Part shown: positions 33,286 through 41,201 of the stretch, piece by piece
How positions within the stretch are numbered: the stretch's first letter is position 1
Layout: each line of letters opens with the position of its first letter
Source of the DNA: Bradyrhizobium tropiciagri
GTDB taxonomy: Bacteria; Pseudomonadota; Alphaproteobacteria; Rhizobiales; Xanthobacteraceae
NCBI RefSeq assembly: GCF_001189845.1
Contig: NZ_LFLZ01000005.1
Location: 124,001 to 188,000 of the forward strand
Length of the DNA: 64,000 nucleotides
Direction: 5' to 3'
Notes under the pieces: generated by a model
Seen by the model: only the letters and a program-made list of their open reading frames with translations
Database searches by the model: none
Told to the model about the DNA's origin: nothing
Made by a program: the position numbers and the translations under genes

Positions 33286-34233
33286 TCAGGCCGGCCGGGC
33301 GTCGGCGTGTTCGCCCAAAAACGCTTCAACTTCAGTACGTTGCGGTGCGGCATAAGCGCCGCCGAAGCGGGTGCATTTCAGTGCTGCAGCCGCCGAGGCA
33401 AAGCGCAGCGCCTGCCGCAATTCCTGCTTCTCGGTGATCGCCAGCGCAAATGCGCCGTGGAAGACGTCGCCGGCCCCGAGCGTGTCGACGGTATGGACCG
33501 GGAAGGCCGGGCTCTCCTCGAGCTCGCCCTTCTCGTTGAGAAAGATCGTGCCCTTCGGGCCGCGGGTGCCGGCCAGGAAGGAGGGGGTGAGCTTGGCAAG
33601 CTTGTGCAGCGCCTGGCCGTCGTCGGTGACGTCGGCGGTCTCCTGCAGCGGCTCGCTGGAAAACACCAGATGGGAGGAGGCGGTGAGCAGCCCTTCCCGC
33701 ATCGACATGGCGCGGTCGACGTCGACCACCACGGGAATGCCGCGCCGGACGGCCTCGGCGCACAGCTCGGTGCAGAACGGCGCGCAGCGGCTCTCGGTCA
33801 GGATCGCCGCGCAATCCTCCAGCAGCAGCTCGGTCGGCGGCAGTTTGACCTTCCAGAGCTCGGGATCGCGGAAGGTGACGATGGTCCGCTCGCCGGTGTC
33901 GTCGATCATGATCGCCGAGATCGGCGTGACGAGGTCCGGCATGTGGATCAGATGGTTGGTCTCGATGCCTTCCTCGGCCAGCTTGTCGAAGATGTAGCGG
34001 CTCGAGGTCTCCCGCGAATCGCCCATCGGCCCGCAGATCGAGGCGCGGCCGCCCAGCCGGACGATGCCGATCGCGGCGTTCAGCGCATTGCCGCCGCAGA
34101 TCTCGTCGAAATGCGTCGCATTCTCCTTGGAGCCGCGCGCCGGAACGTTGACGCGGAAGGTCAGGTCGCGCACCGGCAGGCCGATGCAGAGGATACGGGG
34201 CGGGACTTTCGGGGCGCCGTCTTGAAAATTCAT
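33286..34233 (-). CDS. PfkB-family sugar kinase
   Basis: The product is 315 aa from the ATG at 34233; the frame extends another 45 codons that overlap nudC and are not credible. PfkB signature 1 is GGNALNAAIGIVRLGG near residue 43-58. Signature 2 is TVDTLGAGDVFHGAFALAI, with the catalytic aspartate in GAGD. The fold is that of ribokinase/ketohexokinase-like enzymes that phosphorylate sugars or nucleosides with ATP. Substrate unknown. It ends 76 bp before the Lrp gene. Confidence 0.9.
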   Translation of the reverse strand: MNFQDGAPKVPPRILCIGLPVRDLTFRVNVPARGSKENATHFDEICGGNALNAAIGIVRLGGRASICGPMGDSRETSSRYIFDKLAEEGIETNHLIHMPDLVTPISAIMIDDTGERTIVTFRDPELWKVKLPPTELLLEDCAAILTESRCAPFCTELCAEAVRRGIPVVVDVDRAMSMREGLLTASSHLVFSSEPLQETADVTDDGQALHKLAKLTPSFLAGTRGPKGTIFLNEKGELEESPAFPVHTVDTLGAGDVFHGAFALAITEKQELRQALRFASAAAALKCTRFGGAYAAPQRTEVEAFLGEHADARPA

Positions 34234-34312
34234 GCAGGGGTCCGTGGCAATGGTTCCGTCAACTGGCTCAACTTGTGTCCAGTCTAATCGGCAGAACGAT
34301 GTCCGGTTCCCG

Positions 34313-35263
34313 TTATTGGTCCAACGGGTTTCGGTGGTGCACCCAGCGGCCGAGCAAATGATGGGCAATCGCGAACGGATGCGGGCCGGCGAGGCCGTCG
34401 GGGTGCTGGCGCTTGAGCATCAGCGCCGCCTCGGCATGGTCGAACCAGCGCGCATCTTCCAGCTCGGTGCGGTCGACCACGATGTCCTCATTGGTCGCCC
34501 GCGCCGTGCAGCCGATCATCAGCGATGACGGGTAGGGCCAGGGCTGCGTCATGTAATAATTGACGTCGGTGCAGCGGATGCCGCTTTCCTCAAAGATCTC
34601 GCGCCGCACCGCATCCTCGATGGTTTCGGCGGCCTCGACGAAACCGGCGAGGCAGGAATACATCCCGGGCATGAACTGCTTCTGCCGGCCGAGCAGCACC
34701 TTGTCGCCCGACGTGACCAGCATGATCACGACCGGATCGGTGCGCGGAAAATGTTCGGCCTTGCAGCTCGGGCATTCGCGCTTCCAGCCGCCCTCCCGCA
34801 TCGCCGTGCGGGTGCCGCAGTTCGGACAGAAGCCGTGGCGCTGATGCCAGGTCACCATCGATTTCGCCATCGCGATGGCTGAGAGCTGCTCGGGCGGCAC
34901 GATGCCCTGCATCGCCATGCCGCGCAATTCGGTGATCGCAACATCGGCGCGTCCGAGCAGCTTCTCGGCCGCCTGCGGCGCGATCCCCATGCCGAAGATC
35001 GGCGCCGCATCGCGCAACCCTAAGAAGATCGTGCCGGGGTTGGCGCCGTAGCTGCGGGCCTCCTCCAGCGAGAGCAGCGCGCGGGCGCCGCCTTCCTCCT
35101 GCTTCACCACCAGCGAGTCGCGATAGATCACATAGGCTCGCGCCTCGCGATGGCCCTCCAGCGCGAACAGTTTTTCGTCATTGCTGCGCAGATGCGCGGC
35201 GCGGTCCAGCACATGGGTGACGAAGGCCGGCTGGCCGAGCGGAAATGAATCGGATGCGGACAT
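34313..35263 (-). CDS. nudC: NAD+/NADH diphosphatase NudC
   Basis: The product is 316 aa. The zinc ribbon is HGFCPNCGTRTAMREGGWKR followed by ECPSCKAEHFPR, giving the four cysteines. The Nudix box GFVEAAETIEDAVRREIFEE continues to SGI. Downstream, the NudC SQPWPFPxS-type motif appears as TQPWPYPSSLMIG. The enzyme hydrolyses NAD(H) to NMN(H) and AMP and can remove NAD caps from RNA. It starts 6 bp after the HIT gene stop, so the two are co-transcribed. Confidence 0.93.
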   Translation of the reverse strand: MSASDSFPLGQPAFVTHVLDRAAHLRSNDEKLFALEGHREARAYVIYRDSLVVKQEEGGARALLSLEEARSYGANPGTIFLGLRDAAPIFGMGIAPQAAEKLLGRADVAITELRGMAMQGIVPPEQLSAIAMAKSMVTWHQRHGFCPNCGTRTAMREGGWKRECPSCKAEHFPRTDPVVIMLVTSGDKVLLGRQKQFMPGMYSCLAGFVEAAETIEDAVRREIFEESGIRCTDVNYYMTQPWPYPSSLMIGCTARATNEDIVVDRTELEDARWFDHAEAALMLKRQHPDGLAGPHPFAIAHHLLGRWVHHRNPLDQ

Positions 35264-35269
35264 TGAATT

Positions 35270-35689
35270 TCAACCCAACCAGATCTTGCGGCGAAGCGCG
35301 CTGATGAAATTCTGCACTTCCTCGGCGTCATGCGCCAGCGGCGGCATCACGCCCCAAACGGGACGCGGCCACGCAGCGTCGCTGGTACGGCGCGCGATGA
35401 TATGGACGTGAAGCTGCGGGACGAGGTTGCCAAGCGCTGCGACATTCAGCTTGTCGCATTTGGTGACCTCTTTCAGGGCCCGCGAGACGCGGGTGATCTC
35501 GGTCATCAGCTGCGCCTGCTCCACCTCGTCGAGGTCGATGATCTCGACCGCGCCGTCGCGCCGGGGCACCAGCAGCAGCCAGGGATAATGCGCATCCTTG
35601 ATGACGAGCACCTTGCACAACGGCAGGTCGCCGATGTCGATGGTGTCTTTCTTGAGCTGCGAATGCAGCGACCAATTGGAGGCGGGCAT
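35270..35689 (-). CDS. HIT-family hydrolase (diadenosine polyphosphate type)
   Basis: The product is 139 aa from the ATG at 35689. The histidine-triad region reads NLVPQLHVHIIARRTSDAAW: two histidines in HVHII, with glutamine where canonical HIT proteins have the first histidine. This Q-x-H-x-H pattern is common in an alphaproteobacterial HIT subgroup. Upstream segments KVLVIKDAHYPWLLLVPRRD and EVTKCDKLNVAALGN agree with the fold. It sits in an operon with nudC, suggesting joint nucleotide housekeeping. Confidence 0.88.
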   Translation of the reverse strand: MPASNWSLHSQLKKDTIDIGDLPLCKVLVIKDAHYPWLLLVPRRDGAVEIIDLDEVEQAQLMTEITRVSRALKEVTKCDKLNVAALGNLVPQLHVHIIARRTSDAAWPRPVWGVMPPLAHDAEEVQNFISALRRKIWLG

Positions 35690-35805
35690 GGACGGCAAAT
35701 AATGCCTTTCCGTGTTCCCAGACAAGCCCCACAAAACACAAAGCCAGCCTTACAAAGCAGGTGCAGGCCGCTTGCTTTCCGGCGCTTTTGGCCCCAAATA
35801 GGGAC

Positions 35806-35903
35806 CGGGAGATTGGCGGTGGACGAGCCACTCGCCAACCGGGTCAGGTCCGGAAGGAAGCAGCCCTAACGAGGTCCGGATCGGGTCGCTCGTCAGTCTC
35901 CTA
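35806..35903 (+). ncRNA. ffs: Signal recognition particle RNA (4.5S type)
   Basis: The conserved SRP domain IV is present: GGTCAGGTCCGGAAGGAAGC at 35842-35861, followed by AGCCCTAACGAGGTCCGGAT on the 3' side. The outer helix pairs GGGAGA (35807-35812) with TCTCCT (35897-35902), and GGTGGACGAGC pairs with GGTCGCTCGTC. The length of about 98 nt is right for a small bacterial SRP RNA. A T-rich string (CTGTTTTTCC) follows and may terminate it. It lies just upstream of dnaX, a common arrangement in this group. Confidence 0.95.
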
Positions 35904-36015
35904 CCTGTTTTTCCGAGCGAATCGCGCTGGAATGGCGGTCTCCGCGCCCGGCGCTCGATTTCGGCTCCCATCCGCACGCCGGCTGCAAGAGACCCTTAAC
36001 GTTGCGGATCGACGC

Positions 36016-37857
36016 ATGAATGACGCTGGCGCCCCCTCCCAACCGTCCGACGGCGCAGGCCAGAGCGGTTTTGATCTCGGCGGCGCGCCGGATACCGCCA
36101 AGCCCTACCGCGTTCTCGCGCGCAAATACCGCCCCTCCAGCTTCGAGGACCTGATCGGCCAGGAGGCCATGGTCCGCACCGTCTCGAATGCGTTCGAGGC
36201 CGGGCGAATTCCGCAGGCCTGGATCCTCACCGGTGTCCGCGGGGTCGGCAAGACCACCACGGCGCGCATCCTCGCCCGTGCCTTGAACTACGCCAAGCCG
36301 GACGGTTCGGTGACCGGGCCGACCATCCACATGCCCGACCTCGGCGTGCACTGCCAGGCGATCATGGAAAGCCGGCACATGGACGTGCTGGAGATGGACG
36401 CCGCGTCCCACACCGGCGTCGACGATGTCCGTCAGATCAATGACAGCGTGCGCTATGCGCCGGCCAGCGCGCGCTACAAGGTCTACATCATCGACGAAGT
36501 CCACATGCTGTCGACGGCGGCGTTCAACGCCTTTCTGAAGACGCTCGAGGAGCCGCCGGAGCACGCCAAGTTCGTGTTCGCCACCACCGAAATCCGCAAG
36601 GTTCCGATCACGGTGCTGTCGCGCTGCCAGCGCTTCGACCTGCGCCGCGTCGAGGCCGACGTGCTGATGAAGCATCTCGGCAATATCGCAACCAAGGAAG
36701 GCGTCGAGGTCGAGCCCGAGGCGCTCGGCATCATTGCGCGCGCCGCCGAGGGCTCGGTGCGCGACTCGCTGTCGCTGTTCGATCAGGCGATCGCGCATGC
36801 CGCCGGCAATGTGAAGGCCGACGCGGTCAGGCAGATGCTCGGCCTCGCCGACCGCACCCGCGTGATCGACCTGTTCGATTCGCTGGCGCGCGGCGATCTC
36901 GCCGCCGCCTTCACCGAGTTCCGCGCGCAGTATGATGTCGGCGCCGATCCGGTGGTGGTGCTGTCCGACCTTGCCGAGTTCGTCAATTTCGTCACCCGCG
37001 TGAAGGCGATCCCGGCAACGGCCGACAATGTCGCGTTCGGCGAGACCGAGCGCGTGCGCGCGCGCGAGTTCGCCGCCAAGCTGTCGATGCGGGTGCTGTC
37101 GCGGATGTGGCAGATGCTGCTCAAGGGCATCGCCGAGGTGCAGACCGCGACGCGCCCGGCCGCTGCCGCCGAGATGGTGCTGGTGCGGATCGCTTATGTC
37201 GCCGACCTGCCGACGCCGGATGAGGCGATCCGGATGATCGAGCAGAATGGCGGCGGCGCGGCGCCCGCGACGTCAGGTTCCGCCGCATCGTCATCGCCAC
37301 GTGGCGCGCCGGCTTCGGCGATATCACCAATGCCGTCGGCGCCGGTGCGCGCACCACAGGCTGGCCCTCGCGCCGATCTCGCCGCGCGTCCGCAGATGGC
37401 ATCGCCGGTCGCCGACGCCACGCCCGCGCTTCGGATCACGAGCTTTCCGCAGCTGATCGCGCTCGCCGGCGAGAAGCGCGACATCATGACCAAGAGCGCA
37501 CTGGAGGCCGACGTGCGGCTGGTGCGCATCGAAGACGGCCGGCTCGAGATCGCGCTCGAGCCGAAGGCGCAGCGCGCGCTCGTCACCGATCTGTCGCGCA
37601 AGCTCGAACTATGGACCGGGCGGCGCTGGACCGTGATCATCTCCAACGAGGCCGGCCAGCCCACGGTGCGTTCGCAGAACGAACTGGCGCGCAGCGAGCA
37701 CCAGCGCGCCGCGGAGGCCGATCCGCGCGTACAGGAGGTGCTGGCGCGTTTCCCCGGCACCAAGGTGATCGAGGTCCGCCGCCTTGCCGCCGAGGTTCCG
37801 GTTGCGGATGCGACCGGCGAAGACCCGATTGAAACTTCCGACAGCGACGACGATTGA
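36016..37857 (+). CDS. dnaX: DNA polymerase III subunits gamma/tau
   Basis: The product is 613 aa from the ATG at 36016. The frame is open upstream through the SRP RNA, so that part is excluded. The AAA+ clamp-loader domain has ILTGVRGVGKTTTARILARA (Walker A), YKVYIIDEVHMLSTAAFNAF (Walker B) and LSRCQRF with the arginine finger. The usual four-cysteine zinc module is reduced to one cysteine (GVHCQAIMESRH). A P/A-rich linker (about 450-520) and a C-terminal domain binding the polymerase follow. It leads a dnaX-ybaB-recR cluster. Confidence 0.95.
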   Translation: MNDAGAPSQPSDGAGQSGFDLGGAPDTAKPYRVLARKYRPSSFEDLIGQEAMVRTVSNAFEAGRIPQAWILTGVRGVGKTTTARILARALNYAKPDGSVTGPTIHMPDLGVHCQAIMESRHMDVLEMDAASHTGVDDVRQINDSVRYAPASARYKVYIIDEVHMLSTAAFNAFLKTLEEPPEHAKFVFATTEIRKVPITVLSRCQRFDLRRVEADVLMKHLGNIATKEGVEVEPEALGIIARAAEGSVRDSLSLFDQAIAHAAGNVKADAVRQMLGLADRTRVIDLFDSLARGDLAAAFTEFRAQYDVGADPVVVLSDLAEFVNFVTRVKAIPATADNVAFGETERVRAREFAAKLSMRVLSRMWQMLLKGIAEVQTATRPAAAAEMVLVRIAYVADLPTPDEAIRMIEQNGGGAAPATSGSAASSSPRGAPASAISPMPSAPVRAPQAGPRADLAARPQMASPVADATPALRITSFPQLIALAGEKRDIMTKSALEADVRLVRIEDGRLEIALEPKAQRALVTDLSRKLELWTGRRWTVIISNEAGQPTVRSQNELARSEHQRAAEADPRVQEVLARFPGTKVIEVRRLAAEVPVADATGEDPIETSDSDDD

Positions 37858-37878
37858 TCCGATCATAGGAACGCACGC

Positions 37879-38199
37879 ATGGCTGATTTTCTCGGCATGA
37901 TGAAGCAGGCAGCGCAGCTGCAGTCCAAGATGCAGGAGATGCAGGAGCAACTCGGCAATGTCGAGGTCGAAGGCATTTCCGGCGGCGGCCTGGTCAGCGT
38001 GCGCATGACCGCGAAGATGGAAGTGAAGAGCATCAAGATCGATCCGTCGCTGATGAAGCCGGAGGAGCGTGAGGTGCTCGAGGATCTCCTCGTCACCGCG
38101 CATGGCGATGCCCGCCGCAAGGCCGAGACGGCGATGCAGGAGAAGATGATGGCGCTGACCGGCGGGCTCGGCCTGCCGCCTGGATTTGGTCCGACCTAG
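37879..38199 (+). CDS. YbaB/EbfC-family nucleoid-associated protein
   Basis: The product is 106 aa, the usual length. It opens [20 protein letters not shown] with the amphipathic N-terminal helix, then [20 protein letters not shown] and [20 protein letters not shown], and ends in the glycine/proline tail [11 protein letters not shown]. The protein binds DNA as a dimer. It starts 21 bp after dnaX. Confidence 0.94.
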   Translation: MADFLGMMKQAAQLQSKMQEMQEQLGNVEVEGISGGGLVSVRMTAKMEVKSIKIDPSLMKPEEREVLEDLLVTAHGDARRKAETAMQEKMMALTGGLGLPPGFGPT

Positions 38200-38245
38200 A
38201 GCGCAGCGAGATCGAGATGAATCATCATGCTTTGGCTCTCTGTTT

Positions 38246-38294
38246 GAGCATGACCTCTTCGGAAAACCGCTTCGCACTTTTCCGGGTCATGCTC
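38246..38294. repeat. Palindromic repeat, family E copy 2
   Basis: GAGCATGACC (38246-38255) pairs with GGTCATGCTC (38285-38294), with inner GGAAAA/TTTTCC. It ends 2 bp before the recR start codon and therefore separates recR from ybaB and places a hairpin over the position of the expected ribosome-binding site. Confidence 0.85.
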
Positions 38295-38296
38295 TA

Positions 38297-38902
38297 ATGG
38301 CTTCAAGCGTTGCCGGCCCCGAGATCGAACGCCTGATCCAGTTGCTGGCGCGGCTGCCGGGCTTAGGTCCCCGTTCGGCCCGGCGCGCGGCGCTGCATTT
38401 GATCAAGAAGCGCGAGGCGCTGATGACGCCGCTCTCCGCGGCGCTGCAGGTTGCGATCGACAAGATCCAGGTCTGCAAGACCTGCGGAAACATCGATACA
38501 CAAAACCCCTGCACGGTGTGCACCGATCCGCGCCGCGATCCCTCGATCATCGTGGTGGTCGCCGACGTCGCCGATCTCTGGGCGCTGGAACGCGCCAATG
38601 CAACCAATGGCCGCTATCACGTGCTCGGCGCAACGCTGTCGCCGCTCGACGGCGTCGGTCCGCAGGATCTCACCATCGACCAGCTGGTGGCGCGCGCGCA
38701 CGCGCCTGAGGTCAGCGAGATCATTCTGGCGCTGAATGCGACCGTCGATGGCCAGACCACCGCGCATTACATCACCGACCTGTTGGCGGAGGCCAATGTG
38801 CGGGTGACGCGCCTGGCGCATGGCGTGCCGGTTGGCGGAGAGCTTGATTACCTCGACGAAGGTACGCTATCGGCTGCGATGCGGCAGCGGACGCTGTTCT
38901 AG
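38297..38902 (+). CDS. recR: Recombination mediator protein RecR
   Basis: The product is 201 aa from the ATG at 38297. The helix-hairpin-helix is [20 protein letters not shown]. The zinc finger is [16 protein letters not shown], with four cysteines. The Toprim domain spans [20 protein letters not shown] to [20 protein letters not shown]. RecR helps load RecA at gaps with RecF/RecO. The start is preceded by repeat E rather than a normal Shine-Dalgarno sequence. Confidence 0.95.
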   Translation: MASSVAGPEIERLIQLLARLPGLGPRSARRAALHLIKKREALMTPLSAALQVAIDKIQVCKTCGNIDTQNPCTVCTDPRRDPSIIVVVADVADLWALERANATNGRYHVLGATLSPLDGVGPQDLTIDQLVARAHAPEVSEIILALNATVDGQTTAHYITDLLAEANVRVTRLAHGVPVGGELDYLDEGTLSAAMRQRTLF

Positions 38903-38987
38903 CAAGCGACCCAGGGCCGGACACGGCTGATTTTGCCAAGCGATCCGTCACAAGTCGAAAAGATCGCGCCTAAACAAAATGATAGGG

Positions 38988-39015
38988 TGGATGACGATTC
39001 GAGGACGGTCATCCA
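38988..39015. promoter_or_regulatory. Inverted repeat upstream of a small exported protein gene
   Basis: TGGATGAC (38988-38995) and GTCATCCA (39008-39015) are perfect 8-bp arms around 12 bp. The site lies 34 bp before the start of the exported protein gene and 86 bp after recR. It could be an operator or an RNA hairpin; no T-tract follows. Confidence 0.3.
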
Positions 39016-39048
39016 GACTCTGACGAATCAAATACGGAACCACCGCAA

Positions 39049-39477
39049 ATGACGACACACCGATTCGGCGTACGCTTGGGCTTTGCGTTTCTGGCGGCGA
39101 CCTTGGTCGCGCCCGGCGCGATGGCGCAGCAGACCGACGCGCCGCAGAAGCCCGGCAAGATGATCCACGCCGGCGACGTGCTGTCGGGGGAACTCGGCGT
39201 CATGAAGGTGCGCGACGCCAAGAACCGCGGCAAGCGCGTTGCGACCTACCAGATCACCAGCGAGCCGCGCCGCCTGCCGCCGCCGAACGGTCTGTGCAAT
39301 CTCGAAACCGGGCCGGAAACCTTCCAGCTGATTCCGACCAACGACGCCCAGGCCGCGCAGCTCAAGAGCCTCTCCGGCAAGGCCATCTCGGTGAAGGTCG
39401 ACGAGGTCGCCTGCGCCAAGGATGCCGGCGAGATGAGCGAAGCCGTCGTCACCAAGTGGAGCGTGGTGGCGAAGTAG
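39049..39477 (+). CDS. Small exported protein of unknown function
   Basis: The product is 142 aa. A signal peptide (LGFAFLAATLVAPGAMAQ) is followed by about 115 residues, mostly beta-type: MIHAGDVLSGELGVMKVRDA, VATYQITSEPRRLPPPNGLC, LETGPETFQLIPTNDAQ. Two cysteines (GLCNLETG and EVACAKDAG) could form a disulfide. I do not recognise a named family. It is transcribed alone, after an inverted repeat. Confidence 0.75.
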   Translation: MTTHRFGVRLGFAFLAATLVAPGAMAQQTDAPQKPGKMIHAGDVLSGELGVMKVRDAKNRGKRVATYQITSEPRRLPPPNGLCNLETGPETFQLIPTNDAQAAQLKSLSGKAISVKVDEVACAKDAGEMSEAVVTKWSVVAK

Positions 39478-39496
39478 ATCGTTCCACAATCGCGGT

Positions 39497-39599
39497 GTCA
39501 TCGCCCGGCTCGACCGGGCGATCCAGTACGCCGCGGCTTCTCTGCTGAATCACAAACGCCTCTGGAATACTGGATCACCCGGTCAAGCCGGGTGATGAC
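39497..39599. repeat. Palindromic repeat, family C copy 4 (inverted orientation)
   Basis: Here the arm ending CCAGTACGCCGCGGCTTCTC is on the left and the arm with TCTGGAATACTGGATCACCC is on the right, so the copy is reversed compared with those at 14956, 15238 and 30658. The outer ends are GTCATCGCCC and GGTGATGAC. It lies between the exported protein gene and the ampG-like gene, which are convergent. Confidence 0.9.
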
Positions 39600-39618
39600 A
39601 GGGGAGCGAGCGGCTGAG

Positions 39619-40995
39619 CTAAATCCGCACCGGCCCCAATTCGTCAAAATGCCCGCGCCGCTGCAGCCAGGCCAGCAGGATCAGGCTCGGGATCGCGACC
39701 AGCACGCAGATCACGAAGAAAACCTGCCAGCCGACCGCCTTGGCGACATAGCCCGCGCCCGACGACAGATAGGTGCGGCCGACCGCGGCAAGCGCCGTCA
39801 GCAGCGCGTACTGGGTCGCGGTGTGCAGCGGATTGCGGCATAGCGCCGACAGATAGGCGACGAAGATCACGGTGCCGATCGCGCTGGTGAAATTCTCCGT
39901 GGTGATCGCGAGCGCCAGCGCCCATTGATCGACGCCGACATGGGCGAGCCAGGAGAACGAGAGGTTGGCGACCGCCTGCAGCACGCCGCCGATCCACAGG
40001 CTCTGCGCGAGCGAATAGCGCCGCGCCACGAAGCCGCCGGCAAAGCCGCCGATCAGGGTTGCGGCGAGGCCGACACCCTTCACGATCGCCGCGTAATCGA
40101 CCTTGGAAAAGCCGATGTCGATCACGAACGGCGCGGTCATAGTGCCGGAAAAGGCGTCGGTGAACTTGAACAGCACGACAAAGGCGAGCGCCGCAAGTGC
40201 GTCCTTGCGGCTGAGGAACTCGGAGAATGCGCCGAGTGCGGCGTGAAACACGCGTTCCGCGGCGTTCTGGGCATGCGTGGCCGCGTCCGCGCCTTTCGAT
40301 TGCGCCGGTTCGGTCGCAGCAAGCGCGGTGATGATGCCGATCACGACCAGCGCGGCCATCACCACATAGCCCCACATCCACGCCGACGGGCGCGCTAGGC
40401 CGGCGGACTCGAAGCCGCTGACGATGAACAGCGCGCCGGCGGTCGAGACCAGCATGCCGACGCGATACGCCGCGACATAGGACGCCATGCCCGCGGCCTG
40501 CTCGCTTTCCGGCAGGCTTTCGACGCGGAAGGCATCGACCACGATGTCCTGCGTCGACGACGCCGTTGCGACCAATAGCGCAGCGAACGCCGCGAACCAC
40601 GGCGAGCGTGCCGGATCGGCCATCGCCAGCACCAGGATCGCCGCGATCAAGAGCAGCTGCGAGAACAGGAGCCAGCCGCGGCGGCGGCCGAAAACTTGCG
40701 TAAATAGCGGCACGTGCAGCGCGTCGACCAGCGGCGCCCAGAGGAACTTCAGCGTGTAGGGCGTGCCGATCAGCGCCAGCAGCCCGATGGTGCCGAGATC
40801 GACCCCGGCCTCCTTCATCCACACCTGCAGCGTCGAGCCCGACAGCGCCAGCGGCAGCCCCGAGGAGAAGCCGAGCAGCAGCACGATCAGCACCCGCGGC
40901 TGCAGGTACACGGCAAGGCCCTCGCGCCAGGAGGTGGCGGCGGGGGCTGCGGGTGGCGTGGCGGACGCGTCTGACAAGGCTTCAGGTGCGGTCAT
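39619..40995 (-). CDS. ampG: AmpG-type muropeptide MFS transporter
   Basis: The product is 458 aa with about 12-14 membrane segments. The AmpG signature spans LLLGFSSGLPLALSGSTLQV and GTPYTLKFLWAPLVDALHVP, followed by GRRRGWLLFSQLLL and SSTQDIVVDAFRVESLPESE. AmpG brings anhydro-muropeptides back into the cytoplasm for peptidoglycan recycling. The first codons and the leader of this gene are partly duplicated 173 bp upstream. Confidence 0.9.
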   Translation of the reverse strand: MTAPEALSDASATPPAAPAATSWREGLAVYLQPRVLIVLLLGFSSGLPLALSGSTLQVWMKEAGVDLGTIGLLALIGTPYTLKFLWAPLVDALHVPLFTQVFGRRRGWLLFSQLLLIAAILVLAMADPARSPWFAAFAALLVATASSTQDIVVDAFRVESLPESEQAAGMASYVAAYRVGMLVSTAGALFIVSGFESAGLARPSAWMWGYVVMAALVVIGIITALAATEPAQSKGADAATHAQNAAERVFHAALGAFSEFLSRKDALAALAFVVLFKFTDAFSGTMTAPFVIDIGFSKVDYAAIVKGVGLAATLIGGFAGGFVARRYSLAQSLWIGGVLQAVANLSFSWLAHVGVDQWALALAITTENFTSAIGTVIFVAYLSALCRNPLHTATQYALLTALAAVGRTYLSSGAGYVAKAVGWQVFFVICVLVAIPSLILLAWLQRRGHFDELGPVRI

Positions 40996-41030
40996 AGGGA
41001 GTTGTTACCAGATTCGGCCGCAAAAAGACT

Positions 41031-41112
41031 GTCATCGCCCGGCTTCACGTAGGCGTACGCGCACCCAACTGCCACCTCTGGGATACTGGATCGCCCGATC
41101 AAGTCGGGCGAT
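41031..41112. repeat. Family C element with internal deletion (copy 5)
   Basis: The left end GTCATCGCCCGGCT keeps only 14 bp of the arm. It then jumps to CACGTAGGCGTACGCGCACC, which resembles the 5' end of the GIY-YIG gene read on the opposite strand (compare ACGTAGAAGCTGCGCGTCCC at 41527-41546). The right arm CTCTGGGATACTGGATCGCC is complete and matches the right arm of the GIY-YIG element almost base for base. It looks like a deletion derivative of such an element. Confidence 0.7.
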
Positions 41113-41201
41113 GGACACCTGATCATGCCGCGCAATCTGCGGTCATTGACATCAGTTGGTGCGGTCACGGAGAAGTTCCCAGATTTGGCCCCAAAAAGAC
41201 T

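Noticed and set aside
35761..36015. Upstream extension of the dnaX frame
   Set aside because: It would translate the SRP RNA gene; the conserved DnaX sequence begins after the ATG at 36016.
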